Source: Temnopleurus reevesii (Eukaryota; Echinodermata; Echinoidea; Temnopleuroida; Temnopleuridae). From it: a DNA stretch of 26,156 nt. Location of the stretch: NCBI GenBank assembly GCA_036244855.1, contig BQKZ01008701.1, positions 12,239 through 38,394 of the forward strand, in the 5' to 3' direction. Each line of letters starts with the position of its first letter. The first letter of the stretch is position 1. Positions 1 to 9,710 of the stretch are shown here, piece by piece. The position numbers and the translations under genes are program-made. The notes under the pieces were generated by a model. That model was not told the DNA's origin. It made no database searches and saw only the letters and a list, made by a program, of their open reading frames with translations.

Positions 1-369
1 AATACATTCTATAAACATACTGTTAATTTCAAATTTTCTTGACATTGTACTCGTTATTCTAGGTCTTTTTTAATGTCTTTCATGAATCTTACATGTCTTT
101 ATTAAGTAGATAAATTTGTTTTTTTTTTTTTCTAGAAGAGATTCTACAAAATATTACGCCTGCTGTCAAATGAAAGAGTTTATTTTTTTTCAAAATTCGT
201 GTAGCATTTATGACCTGTATTTGTTCTTACCACTACGTTTAATAATACACATCACATTTCACATGATTTTCCCGATAGATTATTCAAGTCATTTGGCTGA
301 AGTATATTTACTTATCATCTTTTATATTCATATCGGCTTTTTTTTCTGTGTTTCTTGACATAATGTAAA

Positions 370-900
370 TCGATTTATTAAAATGTTTTACAAAAGAAAA
401 AAGGAAATTATAAGTTTATTTGACATATTTTTTGTATACTGATGAAGTTTGATGGAAGTATATCTAATGTTTCTTTGATATTTTATTTAATAAAATGTTT
501 ACAAGTAAGATTTACATACAAAAAAAGAGAATTATAATTTTATTTTGTTTCATTTTTTTATACTGAAGGAGTTTGATTTTTTTTTTAGTGAAGTGATTTG
601 TGACTGATTTCGTTTGTGATAGTTGTGCTGTTTTCTGTTTGGTGTATTCTGATGAAGTTTGATTTAGTGAAGTAACTTGTGACTGATTTGTTTGTGATAG
701 ATGTTCTTTTTTTTGTATTCTGATGAAGTTTGATTTAGTGAAGTAACTTGTGACTGATTTTGTTTGTGAAAGGTGTGCTGTTTTCTGTTTGGTGTATTCT
801 GATGAATTTTGATATTTCAGTGAAGTAACTTGTGATTGAATTCATTTTTCATAGGTCTTGTGCTTTCTGTTTAGTGTATACTGATAACGTTTCAGAGGAA
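370..900. repeat. Imperfect AT-rich tandem repeat, unit ~70-120 bp
   Basis: The phrase TGATGAAGTTTGAT recurs at about 440, 650 and 721, with altered forms near 563, 800 and 880. Each is usually followed by GTGAAGTAACTTGTGACTG and then TTGTTTGTGATAG. Spacing is 71-79 bp in the best units. The two leftmost units are longer because each also carries a TTTATTAAAATGTTTACA block (near 375 and 487). No coding potential is seen. Positions 1-369 are plain AT-rich sequence with no recognised feature. Confidence 0.75.
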
Positions 901-948
901 ATGAAAAAAATATTTAACCAAAAATCTCACTCAATATGCTGTTGACAG

Positions 949-1342
949 ATTATGCAAAGTAGTGTCAGATTTTGTTCCCGGTGACAGTTTTCTGTGTACT
1001 AGCTGTCATCGATATTCCATGAGGAAAACCAAAGAAAAGATCAAATTAGATGATTTACAATCCAAACTTAAAGCTGAGATAGAACATTTTTCCCAGGATG
1101 ATGATCCTAGAATTATAGATCAGGCCTTGAAAGTAACTCTTCAAGAGCTTATAGATTTGTGCAGAATAGAACAGGGCTTTTTAATCCCAGATGCATATGA
1201 TATTTATCTTAGTACATTGAAAAATCTTAGCAAAAATGAATTACAGTTTCATTACCAAACACACCTCATTAAACTAAGTTTCCACTGTAGTCGGAATAAT
1301 CTTATGTTTAAGTTATGCTTTCATCAGGGGGATAATGGATAA
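949..1342 (+). CDS. Unrecognised exon-like ORF with a CxxCH motif
   Basis: One open frame runs from a stop at 902 to TAA at 1340-1342. There is no convincing ATG, and the frame is usually entered at GTG 962. It could be an exon, because TTGACAG at 942-948 would serve as a splice acceptor. The protein begins with a CTSCHRYS motif that could bind metal, followed by a Lys/Glu/Asp-rich helical stretch containing DDDPRIIDQALKVTLQEL. Composition looks like real protein rather than chance. I do not recognise the family, and no partner exon was found to the right before gypsy sequence begins. It may be a relic of a transposon-encoded or lineage-specific repeated protein. Confidence 0.4.
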
Positions 1343-1785
1343 TAACAATATAGAAACTATTTTGTATTGTGGAATGATCCTTTCCAGACATTTGCTGCAT
1401 CAAATTAAAATGCAGGGACAAGAGATTTGTATATTAGATCTTTGTATGAACTTTCCACTCTATACTTAGGTATCTCTTGTAGTAGTAATGTATGGCCAGT
1501 AAAATGGGTTTGCTAAATATCATGCATAGGAAAGGGGTGTTATTACTCTTTAATTTACTGTAATAATCGTTTCAATAGAAGAATTTTTAAGCAAGTTATT
1601 GCCATTTATAAACACAAATGTTGTGCTCATGAATATTCATAAGCTCTTCGATGTGTGCATATATGTTGATTAAGCGTGTTACGCACACAGCGATGACTGA
1701 CTGTAGATAAAAGGTGCATTACAAATGCTGTGTTTATCTTAATTATCTGAGGAGACAGACACAGAATTGTATACGTATGGTTACA
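1343..1785. other. Intergenic, no feature seen
   Basis: AT-rich sequence with no repeat, exon or RNA gene that I can recognise. The minus-strand ORF here has no recognisable protein features. Confidence 0.5.
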
Positions 1786-1789
1786 CAAA

Positions 1790-2755
1790 AATTCCCCAGT
1801 TATCGTAGGACTTCCTACATCGGAGAGACTGAAGGTAGTAACTCTCAATGGGGTGACAAGGAATCCAATGCCAGCCAAGCAAACTGAATGTTCACACAAA
1901 ATCGCTAGATTTGTTAGAGAAATTCACAACTACTGTAGCAGATGCAGGCAAGCAGCCACTTGAGACCAATTTTTATGTTCTGAATGGGAGTGACCTAGCA
2001 TTACTGCGTAAATGCACGGCCACAGACTTAGGTTTGCTCAATAAAGAGATTAATTTGCTAGAGGTGATACATGTACATGAAAAGTACTTGAAATGTTTCA
2101 AAGGAATTGGTCAACTGACTGATTTCATATTTGAACGACATATTAATAAGACTGTAGCTGCCACAGCTCAATGTAAATTCCATACCCCAAAGAATGAGGC
2201 AAAAAGTTGGAGAAAAACTGGATGAGCTTGAACCATTAGATATAATTAAGAAAGTCGAAGGGCCTCCCCAATGGGTAAGCCCAGTTATAGCAGTACCAAA
2301 ACCTAAATGGTGAAATACGTGTGTATGTAGATATGAGGCAAGCGAATAGGGCCATTATCACAGAGACATCCTATTCCGACAGTAGATGAGATTCTGTTTG
2401 ACATGAATGGAAGTAAAGTGTTTAGTAAGTTAGATCTCAAGTACGGCTATCACCAGCTAGATTTGGAGGAAGAGAGTCGAAAGATTACAACCTTTGTTAC
2501 AAAGTGCTGTACAGATACAAACGCTTGGTGTTTGGAATCGGTGATGCTCCTGAGAAATATCAAAGGGTAATATCACAAGTGTTGAGTGATTGCAAAGGTG
2601 TTCAGCATATCTCAAATGATATCATAGGTCATGACAAAACCAAGAGTGAGCATGAAGTGAGACTGCAAAAGTTGCTTGACAAGCTCAGTTACACACACTT
2701 CACCACAAAGAAAGTAAGAGGAGATACAGCATGGCAATATATTTTCCATGCATAA
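1790..2755 (+). pseudogene. Ty3/gypsy pol relic: protease-RT linker and reverse transcriptase
   Basis: Several frames read as gypsy pol in the correct order. A linker motif VGLPTSERLKVV lies near 1805. A segment with CFKGIGQLTDF follows (1911-2225 frame), then WVSPVIAVPKP before the RT fingers. RT motif A appears as FSKLDLKYGYHQ near 2420-2460, and YRYKRLVFGI near 2510. The catalytic YxDD-type box reads ISNDII near 2609-2626, so the first catalytic Asp is Asn. At least four frame changes and an internal stop break the reading, and RNase H is missing. It is a dead fragment. A reverse transcriptase copies element RNA into DNA in intact relatives; this copy cannot. Confidence 0.88.
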
Positions 2756-2774
2756 TGATTTTTGCAAAGCCTAG

Positions 2775-4270
2775 TTTACTATATTTCTTCTCGACAGTCT
2801 ACTGCTAATCGGACAGCATGTGCTATTTTCTTTAGAAACTAAAATTCTTTTGAAGTTAGATCAACACCATGGAGTTCACCAATAAGACCCCTGGTGAATA
2901 TCAATCTCTGACCTTTTTGAGAAAGAATCAAACCCTTGAATTTGACGGAAGATACTTATTTTACATCATTTCCTTGCTGATATCAGAGAAATGGTGGGAA
3001 ATAAATGTTATAAGATCAGGACCAATGGCTGAAAAACTTGTTTTCAAAGTGATTATCTGTTCCAAAGTCACAAAAATACAAATGTGTATGAAATGTTTTC
3101 TATCACATGTAGGATATGGGGGATTTCATGACTGTGGCAGTATTTATCATACATCATTTTATAATTTCTTTAAAATTCAGGCTTTCTAAGCACATGACAA
3201 GTTCAAGCAATCTATTCAGGAGAAAATGACAAGGTAACAGTTCTAGGACAAGTCACAGAAAATGGGCCTTACAGATGGCCAGTGTACTCTATTTCTTCTC
3301 AACAGTCTACTGCTAATCGGACAGCATGTGCTATTTTCTTTAGAAACTAAAATTCTTTTGAAGTTAGATCAACACCATAGAGTTCATCAATAAGACCCCT
3401 GGTGGATATCAATCTCTGACCTTTTTGGGAAAGAATCAAACCCTTGAATTTGACGGAAGATACTTATTTTACATCATTTCCTTGCTGATATCAGAGAAAT
3501 GGTGGAAAAATGACAATATAAGAAAATCGGGACCGATGCCAGAAAAATTTTGCTTTTGTTTTCAAACCAATTACCTGATCAAAATAGGTGAGTTCAATGG
3601 GAGCAAAATTCTCTCAAAGTCAGATAAACATCATGGAGTTCATCAACCTCTGGATTCTTTGAGAAAGAATCAAACCCTTGAATTTGACGGAACAGAATTA
3701 TTCCATGCGATGAGAAATCCATAAAGGAGAAAATGACAAAGCAACAATTTATGACAAGTCAAAGAAAATGGGCCTTACAAATGGCGAGTGTACTTTATTT
3801 CCCCCTCAACAGTCTACCGCAATCGCAGTACATGCATGTACAGGTAATAGTTAATTTGGAGAGTCAAGTTCTATTGAAGTCAGATCGACATCATGAACTT
3901 CATCAATATGACCCCTTGAATTTGAGGGAAGAGCATTATTCTCCGTCATCTCCTTCCTGATATCAGAGAAATTGAGAAAAAAAACAATTGTATAAGAAAA
4001 TCAAGACCAATGCCTAATACATTAATTTTCAAAGTGATAATCTGATTAAAATAGATAAAATCACTAGGATATGGCACCTGAATGATGGAGAGATTCACCA
4101 AAGCAAAATAAGGAGTGTTTCAACTAAGTGAGAACTCCTCAATGTCTATTCGCATTTCTTTATCTGACAAATAATCATACCAAACATTTGTCAGCTTAAC
4201 ATACATTGTTCAACAGTCTATACAATCTCAATGCCATGAAAATGGAAGACATTACAAGAACTGTAAGGGC
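2775..4270. repeat. Tandem repeat of ~508 bp, about three diverged units
   Basis: ACTGCTAATCGGACAGCATG occurs at 2801 and 3309, a 508-bp offset. The following ~200 bp are nearly identical, including AAGAATCAAACCCTTGAATTTG and CTTGCTGATATCAGAGAAATGG. A third, more diverged unit runs from about 3790, and a partial unit begins near 3600. Short open frames within the units (2869-3189, 3425-3724, 3733-3960) share peptide similarity only because the DNA repeats. I see no domain. It resembles a degenerate satellite or the body of an unidentified repeat. Confidence 0.75.
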
Positions 4271-4798
4271 TAAGATCTACTGCTGGATTAAGCTACACCC
4301 AAGCACATGGGTGCTCGGTCTTTTTTTAGTTACTAACAAAATTATCATTTAAGACATCGCAACAAGCATGCAGTCAAGAACAAGGAAGATAGGTGTAAAA
4401 GCGGTTCCAAGTGACCGTCTTCTGCTGGATACAGACGCCCCCTACTTCCCCGTCTCACCTCGGAAGCCATGGCATTCTGAAGCTCTCATTGTAGACGTCT
4501 TTCTTTAATAAATTCATTCAATTTGAAAGAAGTGGAGATTGAAAACTGATAAACAAATAAATAAATTGTTCTTCGCACATTAAAAGCCAAATTAGAGATA
4601 TAAAAATATAGTTTTTGAATATTTTGCGGAACGACAGTCTATCCGGATAAAATAAGCAGATAACTTCGGAAACATTATTTTCTTATATAAATTTGATTGA
4701 ATCTGGCGAAAAAGTCTTGTGAATTAATTTCCACAAATTTCTATACAGTTATTTAGCTAAGTAGTTTTCCTGTATTTTCCAATCAGAAATTTCTTAAG
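4271..4798. other. Intergenic, no feature seen
   Basis: Mixed to AT-rich sequence. I see no exon, terminal repeat or RNA gene here. Confidence 0.45.
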
Positions 4799-5085
4799 AT
4801 GTCTTTACAAAGGATAAAGATTACAGTAATACATGCACTTATGAAGAACTGCTGACTCTTCCCGGAGTTGGTCCAGCAACGGCAACCAAAATTATGGAGG
4901 CTAGAGCCTCAGGGGACCTCACTCTGGAAATTTTCATGAACATTCCAGGCATTCAGGGAGCCGAACTTTTAGTTTGTCTTGATTTCACTCCTGTACAGGC
5001 TACTGTGTATACATCATCCGTAATGGAGTCGACAAGGATTGAAGACTCTGCTCGGGACTCGCCCAAGCCTGCTGTGACTGGCTAG
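4799..5085 (+). CDS. Helix-hairpin-helix (HhH) module ORF, copy 1
   Basis: The frame is open from a TAA at about 4796 to TAG at 5083-5085. It contains LPGVGPATATKIMEAR, a textbook HhH motif (hydrophobic-P-G-V/I-G followed by a helix). About 25 residues later a second PG step, IPGIQGAELL, follows, as in ComEA-type paired hairpins. HhH motifs usually bind the DNA backbone without sequence specificity. A second, damaged copy lies at 13722-13905, there preceded by a proline-rich/coiled-coil exon. Here the ORF stands about 1 kb upstream of gypsy gag, with a DNA transposon between. Whether it is the N-terminal part of that gag or belongs to the coiled-coil gene seen at 13180 is not settled by this sequence. 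Confidence 0.6.
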
Positions 5086-5235
5086 TCTCATCCAGCAGTT
5101 TCAAGCTCGGCGAGCCAGCAGGGTCTGCAACCTCCATCTACACATGTAGTGGTTGGTGGGCAGGGGGGGGGGCACGTCAGCGCTGCGTACTCCTGCGCAT
5201 GCGCTGCAAACCCCACATACACAAGGGATGCAGCC

Positions 5236-5993
5236 TATATGCAGGCATGAAAAATTTCTGCGGTTCCGCGGATTTCCGCTTTTTTCCCGATCCTTGTTTT
5301 GGACCGCTGTATAGCAACAGCATTGTTGGAACGATCGTTGGTGGAACGTAAACAAATCAAATCTCTTGGTTTTATCTTGGAATGATGGAATCATGGCATT
5401 CTGTGGACTAAAAATAAAGCGAAAAGAAATTATCGTATGAAAGCGAAGTGAGAAGAGAAAAGGGCACTTCTCAATCTCAAGACTACCAAGAAGCAAATAT
5501 CGAAGAGGAAGTTCAGAGAGGAGTCAGAAGCAGTAGCAAAGCACTCCAGAGTAGCCCACATCCAGACACTAATGACTACAGGCAAAAAAAAAGGCATTTG
5601 TGAGGTATGGTCTCCATGTTGAATGTGTTCATTGTTGTTTTACATGTACATCGTTTTGTATGATCCCAAAATACTGTACTTGTACATCTGTCATCAATAT
5701 AAAAATATTTTGTTGAGAGCATTACATTATTTATTGCTTTTTTCCTAAAAATTTTCTGGAAGAGATGTGAATAATTTGTAACGAAGCATGTAAATTAAAA
5801 TTGTAGCAGGTGAATTTTTCCCCTACCCATTAAAAATAAGTGAAAATAAACTTACTGAAAATATTTCTGACAAAAACTGCAACAAATCTGGTCAAATTCT
5901 TAACTTTTATTTTCAACATTAAGTTGTAAAATATAGGCTTATATTGCACCAGAGAGCATCTAGAACCCCAGAGCTTTTTCATGCCTGTATATG
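5236..5993. mobile_element. 746-bp TIR DNA transposon with 6-bp target duplication
   Basis: The element spans 5242-5987. Its left end is CAGGCATGAAAAATTTCTGC, and the right end in reverse complement is CAGGCATGAAAAAGCTCTGG. The inverted match extends to 25 bp with three mismatches. TATATG lies directly outside both ends (5236-5241 and 5988-5993), which is a target-site duplication. The left subterminal region has short repeated TTCCGCGGATTTCCGC-like motifs. No transposase is present, so it is non-autonomous. CAGG-type termini recall hAT-related elements, but hAT elements normally make 8-bp duplications, so the superfamily is left open. Confidence 0.88.
5452..5622 (+). CDS. Short basic ORF inside the TIR element
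   Basis: Fifty-six codons follow an upstream TGA, and there is no ATG at the start. The peptide is very rich in Lys, Arg and Glu (for example KKQISKRKFREESEAVAKHS) and predicts helix. GAG|GTATGG at 5602-5610 could be a splice donor, so this may be a captured or residual transposase exon. It is unrecognised and may not be expressed. Confidence 0.25.
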   Translation, partial: EEKRALLNLKTTKKQISKRKFREESEAVAKHSRVAHIQTLMTTGKKKGICEVWSPC

Positions 5994-7082
5994 GAGCGCC
6001 GATTACGCACCAGGGGATCCAAACAGGGAAATTTTGAATTTGCGCACTGGAGTGCTGGAGTAATAACACCCGCTGGTATAGGAGCTAGCACACCAGGTTA
6101 CATAGGCCTCCCTGTTTGAACGGAGCTGCCCCATGTGACAAGATTTACACCTGCTGCAGTTAGAGTAACTCAAGCAGACGATCAAGTACATGGTACAAGA
6201 CCAACATATGTACCCTCCTTGCCAAAGTCAATATCTTACAATGGGAAGGGCAGTTGGTCTGCGTTCTTGGACAAATTCCTCCAATTCGTAGACAAACATG
6301 CACTTCAAGAGGCAGAGCAGAACTATCAATTGAGTCTGGCCTTGGAGGGAGAGGCAAGCAAGTTCTTGGCCCTCATCCAAAAAGGTTGCAGTTTCAGTCT
6401 GCCTACCAAACCACGAATGAGAGTCTGATTGAGTGGGCAGATCACCTCATGACCCTGGCAAACCAGGCATTTCTTGATTTACCAGAGTACTTCCTTCAAG
6501 AAATGATAGTTGCCAGGTTTTGCCAGGGCGCACTGGATAGGGAAGCTGGACACCATGTCCTGACTACCTGTATAAGTACAATGAACAGTGGACGAAGCAA
6601 TAGTCAAGTTTGACTGGTTCAAGTACTCACAAACACAACACCAGTTCCTATTATAAGGCGGAAAGTGAAACAACTGACAGTGGATATGGACCCACCGTTT
6701 TTTTGTTGTTCAAAATGTTTCCATCCCACAAGAAACAGCAAAGGACTTTGAATCTAGAATTGCGATGTTGGAGTCAGAGAATTCAGCATTGAAATCTCAC
6801 AACTCCATTTTGAGTTCCAAGATGGATTCAATGATAATAGTAGCTAGCAAGGATCTATCTCGGAGCTCGAAGTCCTGGTTTGAAAGTCGACCAGGAACAA
6901 CAATAACGGAACTGAAGTACATGTATACTTCGGGCCGCTCACAGTCTACGCCTGAGCGATTGAGGTATAATTCGAATCGCACCCAAGAAAGACAGGCCTC
7001 AAATACACAATCTCCTAGTAGTGGCCGTTCAAAATCATCCAACGCCTGCTATAATTGTGCAGAATTTGGACATTATCGGTAA
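5994..7082 (+). pseudogene. Ty3/gypsy gag relic with truncated CCHC knuckle
   Basis: Capsid-like sequence is recognisable in three successive frames. The first (6135-6428) has SISYNGKGSWSAFLDKF and NYQLSLALEGEASKF. The next (within 6254-6613) has ESLIEWADHLMTLANQAF and ARFCQGALDREAGHHV. The third, near 6595, has DEAIVKFDWFKYSQ. A final frame (6765-7082) holds a short heptad-like segment, a Ser/Arg-rich stretch and CYNCAEFGHYR. That is the CX2CX4H half of a zinc knuckle, and the last Cys is cut off by the repeat that starts at about 7083. Gag forms the particle in intact relatives. Frameshifts and the insertion make this copy non-functional. The leading ~140 bp may also be gag but changes frame. 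Confidence 0.85.
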
Positions 7083-7395
7083 AATTAGCACTTATTTTAT
7101 TATTAACGAGATAATCGCATGACCCTCTCTTATTCCCCCCACCGACCCCCAACCTGCGTCTATATGATGGGTGTCTTAGCAGAACAGGTTGTGAAGAATG
7201 GAATAAAATGGAGAATTATATAGCGCCACCTCGCGGTGGCAGGCGTAGGTGGGAATGGGGGGGGGGCGCGATATAAGGATGGTTTTGTCTTTTGTTATTC
7301 TCGGTCTTAGCATCGTCCTGGCGAACAAAGCAAAGGTAAGAGAGGGTCATGCGATTGTTGATGTAAGTAATAAAGTTTGCACTGCACCCTTATGC
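7076..7395. mobile_element. GC-palindrome repeat element, copy 1 (fold-back)
   Basis: The left part (7080-7134) carries AATCGCATGACCCTCTCTTA, and the right part (7340-7362) carries its reverse complement TAAGAGAGGGTCATGCGATT, so the copy folds back on itself. Between them are ATATAGCGCCACCTCGCGGT, a G-run, GCGCGATATAAGG, and the mini-ORF starting at 7279, MVLSFVILGLSIVLANKAK, followed by AAGGTAAGAG, a good splice-donor match. Copies 2 (10879-11364) and 3 (~16345-16735) share this core. This copy interrupts the gag zinc knuckle. Confidence 0.75.
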
Positions 7396-7554
7396 ACAGG
7401 AATCGTACAGTTAGGGCGGGATCGTTTGAGGGGGAGGGCAATGGGCAAGGATCGGAAAAGAGTGGGACTCCCCGGTCCGAGCGGGTATCCCCACCTCCCC
7501 CATCCCCTTTCCAGTAAATAAAGTTTTTAAACATGATGATCTCATGGACAAATT
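7396..7554 (+). other. Probable remnant of the gag-protease spacer
   Basis: Arg/Gly-rich and then proline-rich reading, sitting between the interrupted knuckle and the protease. This fits the basic spacer of gypsy polyproteins, but no motif proves it. Confidence 0.3.
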
Positions 7555-7881
7555 GCTGTTCTAGACAGAGCAGCCACTGTTACCATTACATCGGATAGGG
7601 TGTTCAACAAACTCGAGCCAAAGCCTCCTATTCTTAAACATGTAGTCTTGAAGGGAGCTGGGCGGGGTATGACTATGGATGGTACCGTAGTAGGGCCAAT
7701 AGATCTCACAGTAGGCAATCAGAAACTGTGTGAAGCCATCTATGTTGCACCTATAGCAGATGATATGTTGTTCGGCATCCACTTTCTGGAAAAGTATGAT
7801 GCTGTAATCAACATACCAGCTACTACCATAAATCTAAATCACAAGAACATGCGGGTGTCTCAGCAGGTCCCCTACCAATGA
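7555..7881 (+). pseudogene. Retropepsin-like aspartic protease domain, active site altered
   Basis: A continuous frame from 7558 reads VLDRAATVTITSDRVFNKL, then KHVVLKGAGRGM, GPIDLTVGNQ and DDMLFGIHFLEKYDAVIN. This is the usual retropepsin order: active-site loop, flap, strand, then the hydrophobic-G-x-x-F/W-hydrophobic segment near the C-terminus. The canonical D-T/S-G-A triad is D-R-A-A here (7564-7575), so catalysis is not expected. The enzyme would cleave the element's polyprotein. It most likely belongs with the gag relic to its left. Confidence 0.8.
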
Positions 7882-8103
7882 TTCCTTCACCTGAGGATGA
7901 GTTAGTTAAATCTACTCGGAACGTTGTGTTTTTATCTTTTTTGAGCTTTTGCTCAGTCCTTTTCAGAACTATTTCTTGAAAGATAACCCCACACCACACA
8001 CATGGTGCAACCGCAAATCTTTTTGAATGTTTACTACACCATGCAAGCTCTAGTTTTTCTTCAACATGCCCATCATTCGAAGTGAAAACTCAGAGAGATC
8101 AGT

Positions 8104-8325
8104 GATGGTTCAGGTGGCGAGGGGAGTGATAATCACTCCAGGTTCTCTACGAAGAGTCAAGTGTTCATTGGCGCTTGCCTCCGATACATATCTGGTGGAG
8201 CCCTGACCATCTTTGCCATCCTCTGTTATCATTCCCCGCAGTTTTCACGATAAGAACGAAGGACCCAAGGTTCTTGTGATGAACCTTTCCAATGATAGTT
8301 CTTACACCCTTGAGAAGTCTTGAAA
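8104..8325 (+). pseudogene. Gypsy protease-RT linker fragment
   Basis: One frame reads GVIITPGSLRRVKCSL, YLVEP, VIIPRSFHD and VLVMNLSNDSSYTLEK with a single internal TGA at about 8204. This resembles the Thr/Pro-rich linker that follows the protease in gypsy elements. RT itself does not follow, because the sequence changes to the PHD exon. Positions 7882-8103 hold nothing recognisable except a ~40-bp segment shared with 17803-17842. Confidence 0.5.
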
Positions 8326-8344
8326 AGTTTATTTATTTAATTTC

Positions 8345-8571
8345 AATGTGTTTTCGCTGAGGATGAGTTTGACCTTGGTGATTTCACTGAAATTACTCAC
8401 AATATTGATACAGGGGATGCACTTGTTTTTTTTTTTTGCTTTTGTGGGAAGCATGATGAAGGCCTGCTCATGATGTTTTGTGATAAATGTGACAACTAGT
8501 TTCATGGGGCATGCGTTGGTATTTCTGTTACGGAAAGACTCAATGAGACGAGGTGGTTACGTCCTCTTTGT
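8345..8571 (+). pseudogene. PHD-finger exon, copy 1 (one stop, one Cys lost)
   Basis: The frame reads an acidic lead (AEDEFDLGDFTEI), then CFCGKHDEGLLMMFCDKCDN, a TAG at 8498-8500, then FHGACVGISVTERLNETRWL and RPLC. This matches the C-x-C ... C-x-x-C ... W/F-H-x-x-C ... C-x-x-C layout of a PHD zinc finger. TAG replaces the conserved Trp before FHG, and CGT (Arg) replaces the first Cys of the last pair. PHD fingers usually read histone H3 tails. TGT|GTAGGA at 8569-8577 makes a phase-0 donor, a ~61-bp intron follows, and the acceptor is at 8631-8632. Copy 2 at 10353 keeps the Cys lost here. Confidence 0.75.
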
Positions 8572-8632
8572 GTAGGAAGGTAGATATTGCACGAATCATT
8601 TGCATACCATTTTCTTTTCTCTTCCTATACAG

Positions 8633-8728
8633 CTTAATATGAATACCGTCATGCTGCCGCCGCCGGGGTTTGGACCACTCATTCCTTTTGACAACGGGCT
8701 GGCGGCAACCCAAGAGGAAGATATGGAG
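8633..8728 (+). pseudogene. PPPGFGPL exon of the PHD gene, copy 1
   Basis: A phase-0 exon of 96 nt (32 codons) follows CTATACAG. It contains LPPPGFGPLIPFD and ends EEDME. Compared with copy 2 (10482-10577), several changes are at third positions, which suggests past coding constraint. The next base is G and then N, exactly where GTAGGA starts the next intron in copy 2. After the N the sequence is gypsy integrase, so the exon's continuation is lost here. Confidence 0.65.
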
Positions 8729-8729
8729 G

Positions 8730-8730
8730 N
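8730..8730. other. Single N at a breakpoint
   Basis: The N falls at the second base of the expected GT donor after the PPPGFGPL exon. Unrelated gypsy integrase follows, so the N marks a join. Confidence 0.7.
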
Positions 8731-9319
8731 GTTTGAGAAAGAAGGATGAGGGCAATGTCATGGTGGTTCCGGAATCACTTTGACACAAAATCATCCGGCT
8801 TAATCATGAACCTCCATCAGCAGGACTTGCTGGAGTCAGTCTTACTAGGGTTAAGCTGAAGTCCAAGTACTATTGGTACGGCATGTCTGAAGATATCCGA
8901 ATATACATTGCCAAATGTACTACCTGTAATCAGAACAAGAAGGCCAGGCGCCCTGGGCGGCATCCAATGAAAAGCTATCATGCGAGCATGCCTATGGAGC
9001 ACGTCCATCTCGATTGTATGGGTCCATTCCCACATTCTTCTCAGAGTAATGAACACATTTTGGTTATGGTAGATCAGTTTACTAAGTGGGTGGAATGTGT
9101 ACCCCTGTCTTCCCAAACAGCAGAAGTTACTGCTCACGCCGCTGTGAACAGTTTCTTCTGTCAGCTTGAATACCCTTTTCAAATATTTACAGATCAGGGC
9201 AGAAATTTTTTAGAGTTTGGAATTATGTCGAATCCTTGAAATACACAAGTCCAAAACTACTGCCTTCTGCTCACAAGCTCATGCACAAGCTGAAAGAATG
9301 AATAGGATGTTGATGGATG
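8731..9319 (+). pseudogene. Ty3/gypsy integrase, part 1 (zinc domain and DD(E) core)
   Basis: The frame runs from the N to 9239 with one TGA at 8781-8783. It contains KSKYYWYGMSEDI and CTTCNQNKK, the second half of the HHCC zinc domain (one His is missing). VHLDCMGPFP supplies the first core Asp and FTDQGRNF the second. A frame change near 9215-9235 shifts into the segment ending QAERMNRMLMD, where the core Glu region would be. Integrase inserts element DNA into the host genome. The solo LTR at 9320-9710 cuts this copy. Confidence 0.88.
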
Positions 9320-9710
9320 TGTAGTAATTGTGGTAATGTACGATGTCTGTTATGCGATATATGCATTATGTCAATGTTATGTAAATGCCGTCGGCTGAGC
9401 ATTGTGGACGCACGCACGCTCGGAAGTGGTTCACGTTGGGGCCTTGCCGGAGGAGCCGACAGGACGACAGAGCTGACCTTGACCCCAACGAGACAACGGA
9501 AAGCCTCGCCGACATCATGCCTATAAGTATGAATGATACATATATGTGTGCGTGATGAATGATATAGTGTAACGATGTAGCGTTAGTTTATGTAGTGTAT
9601 GTTTAACGAAGTCTAATGTAAGCAACTTGTAAGTAATGTAGTAAGTAATTCTAACCCCAATAGTAAATTCCTGTATTTTGCCTTTCCCGCCCGACCACGA
9701 TTTTACAACA
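9320..9710. mobile_element. Solo LTR with 4-bp target duplication
   Basis: The segment is 391 bp, starts TGTAGTAATTG and ends TTTTACAACA, so the ends are TG...CA with near inverted TGTAGTA/TACAACA. GATG lies directly outside both ends (9316-9319 and 9711-9714). Removing the insert and one GATG rejoins the integrase frame exactly across the site, which confirms the boundaries. It has no coding content; CTATAAGTAT near 9521 could be a TATA element. It must be younger than the integrase it interrupts. Confidence 0.9.

Noticed and set aside
116..358. 80-codon Phe-rich ORF
   Set aside because: Low-complexity AT-rich sequence without domain or splice context.
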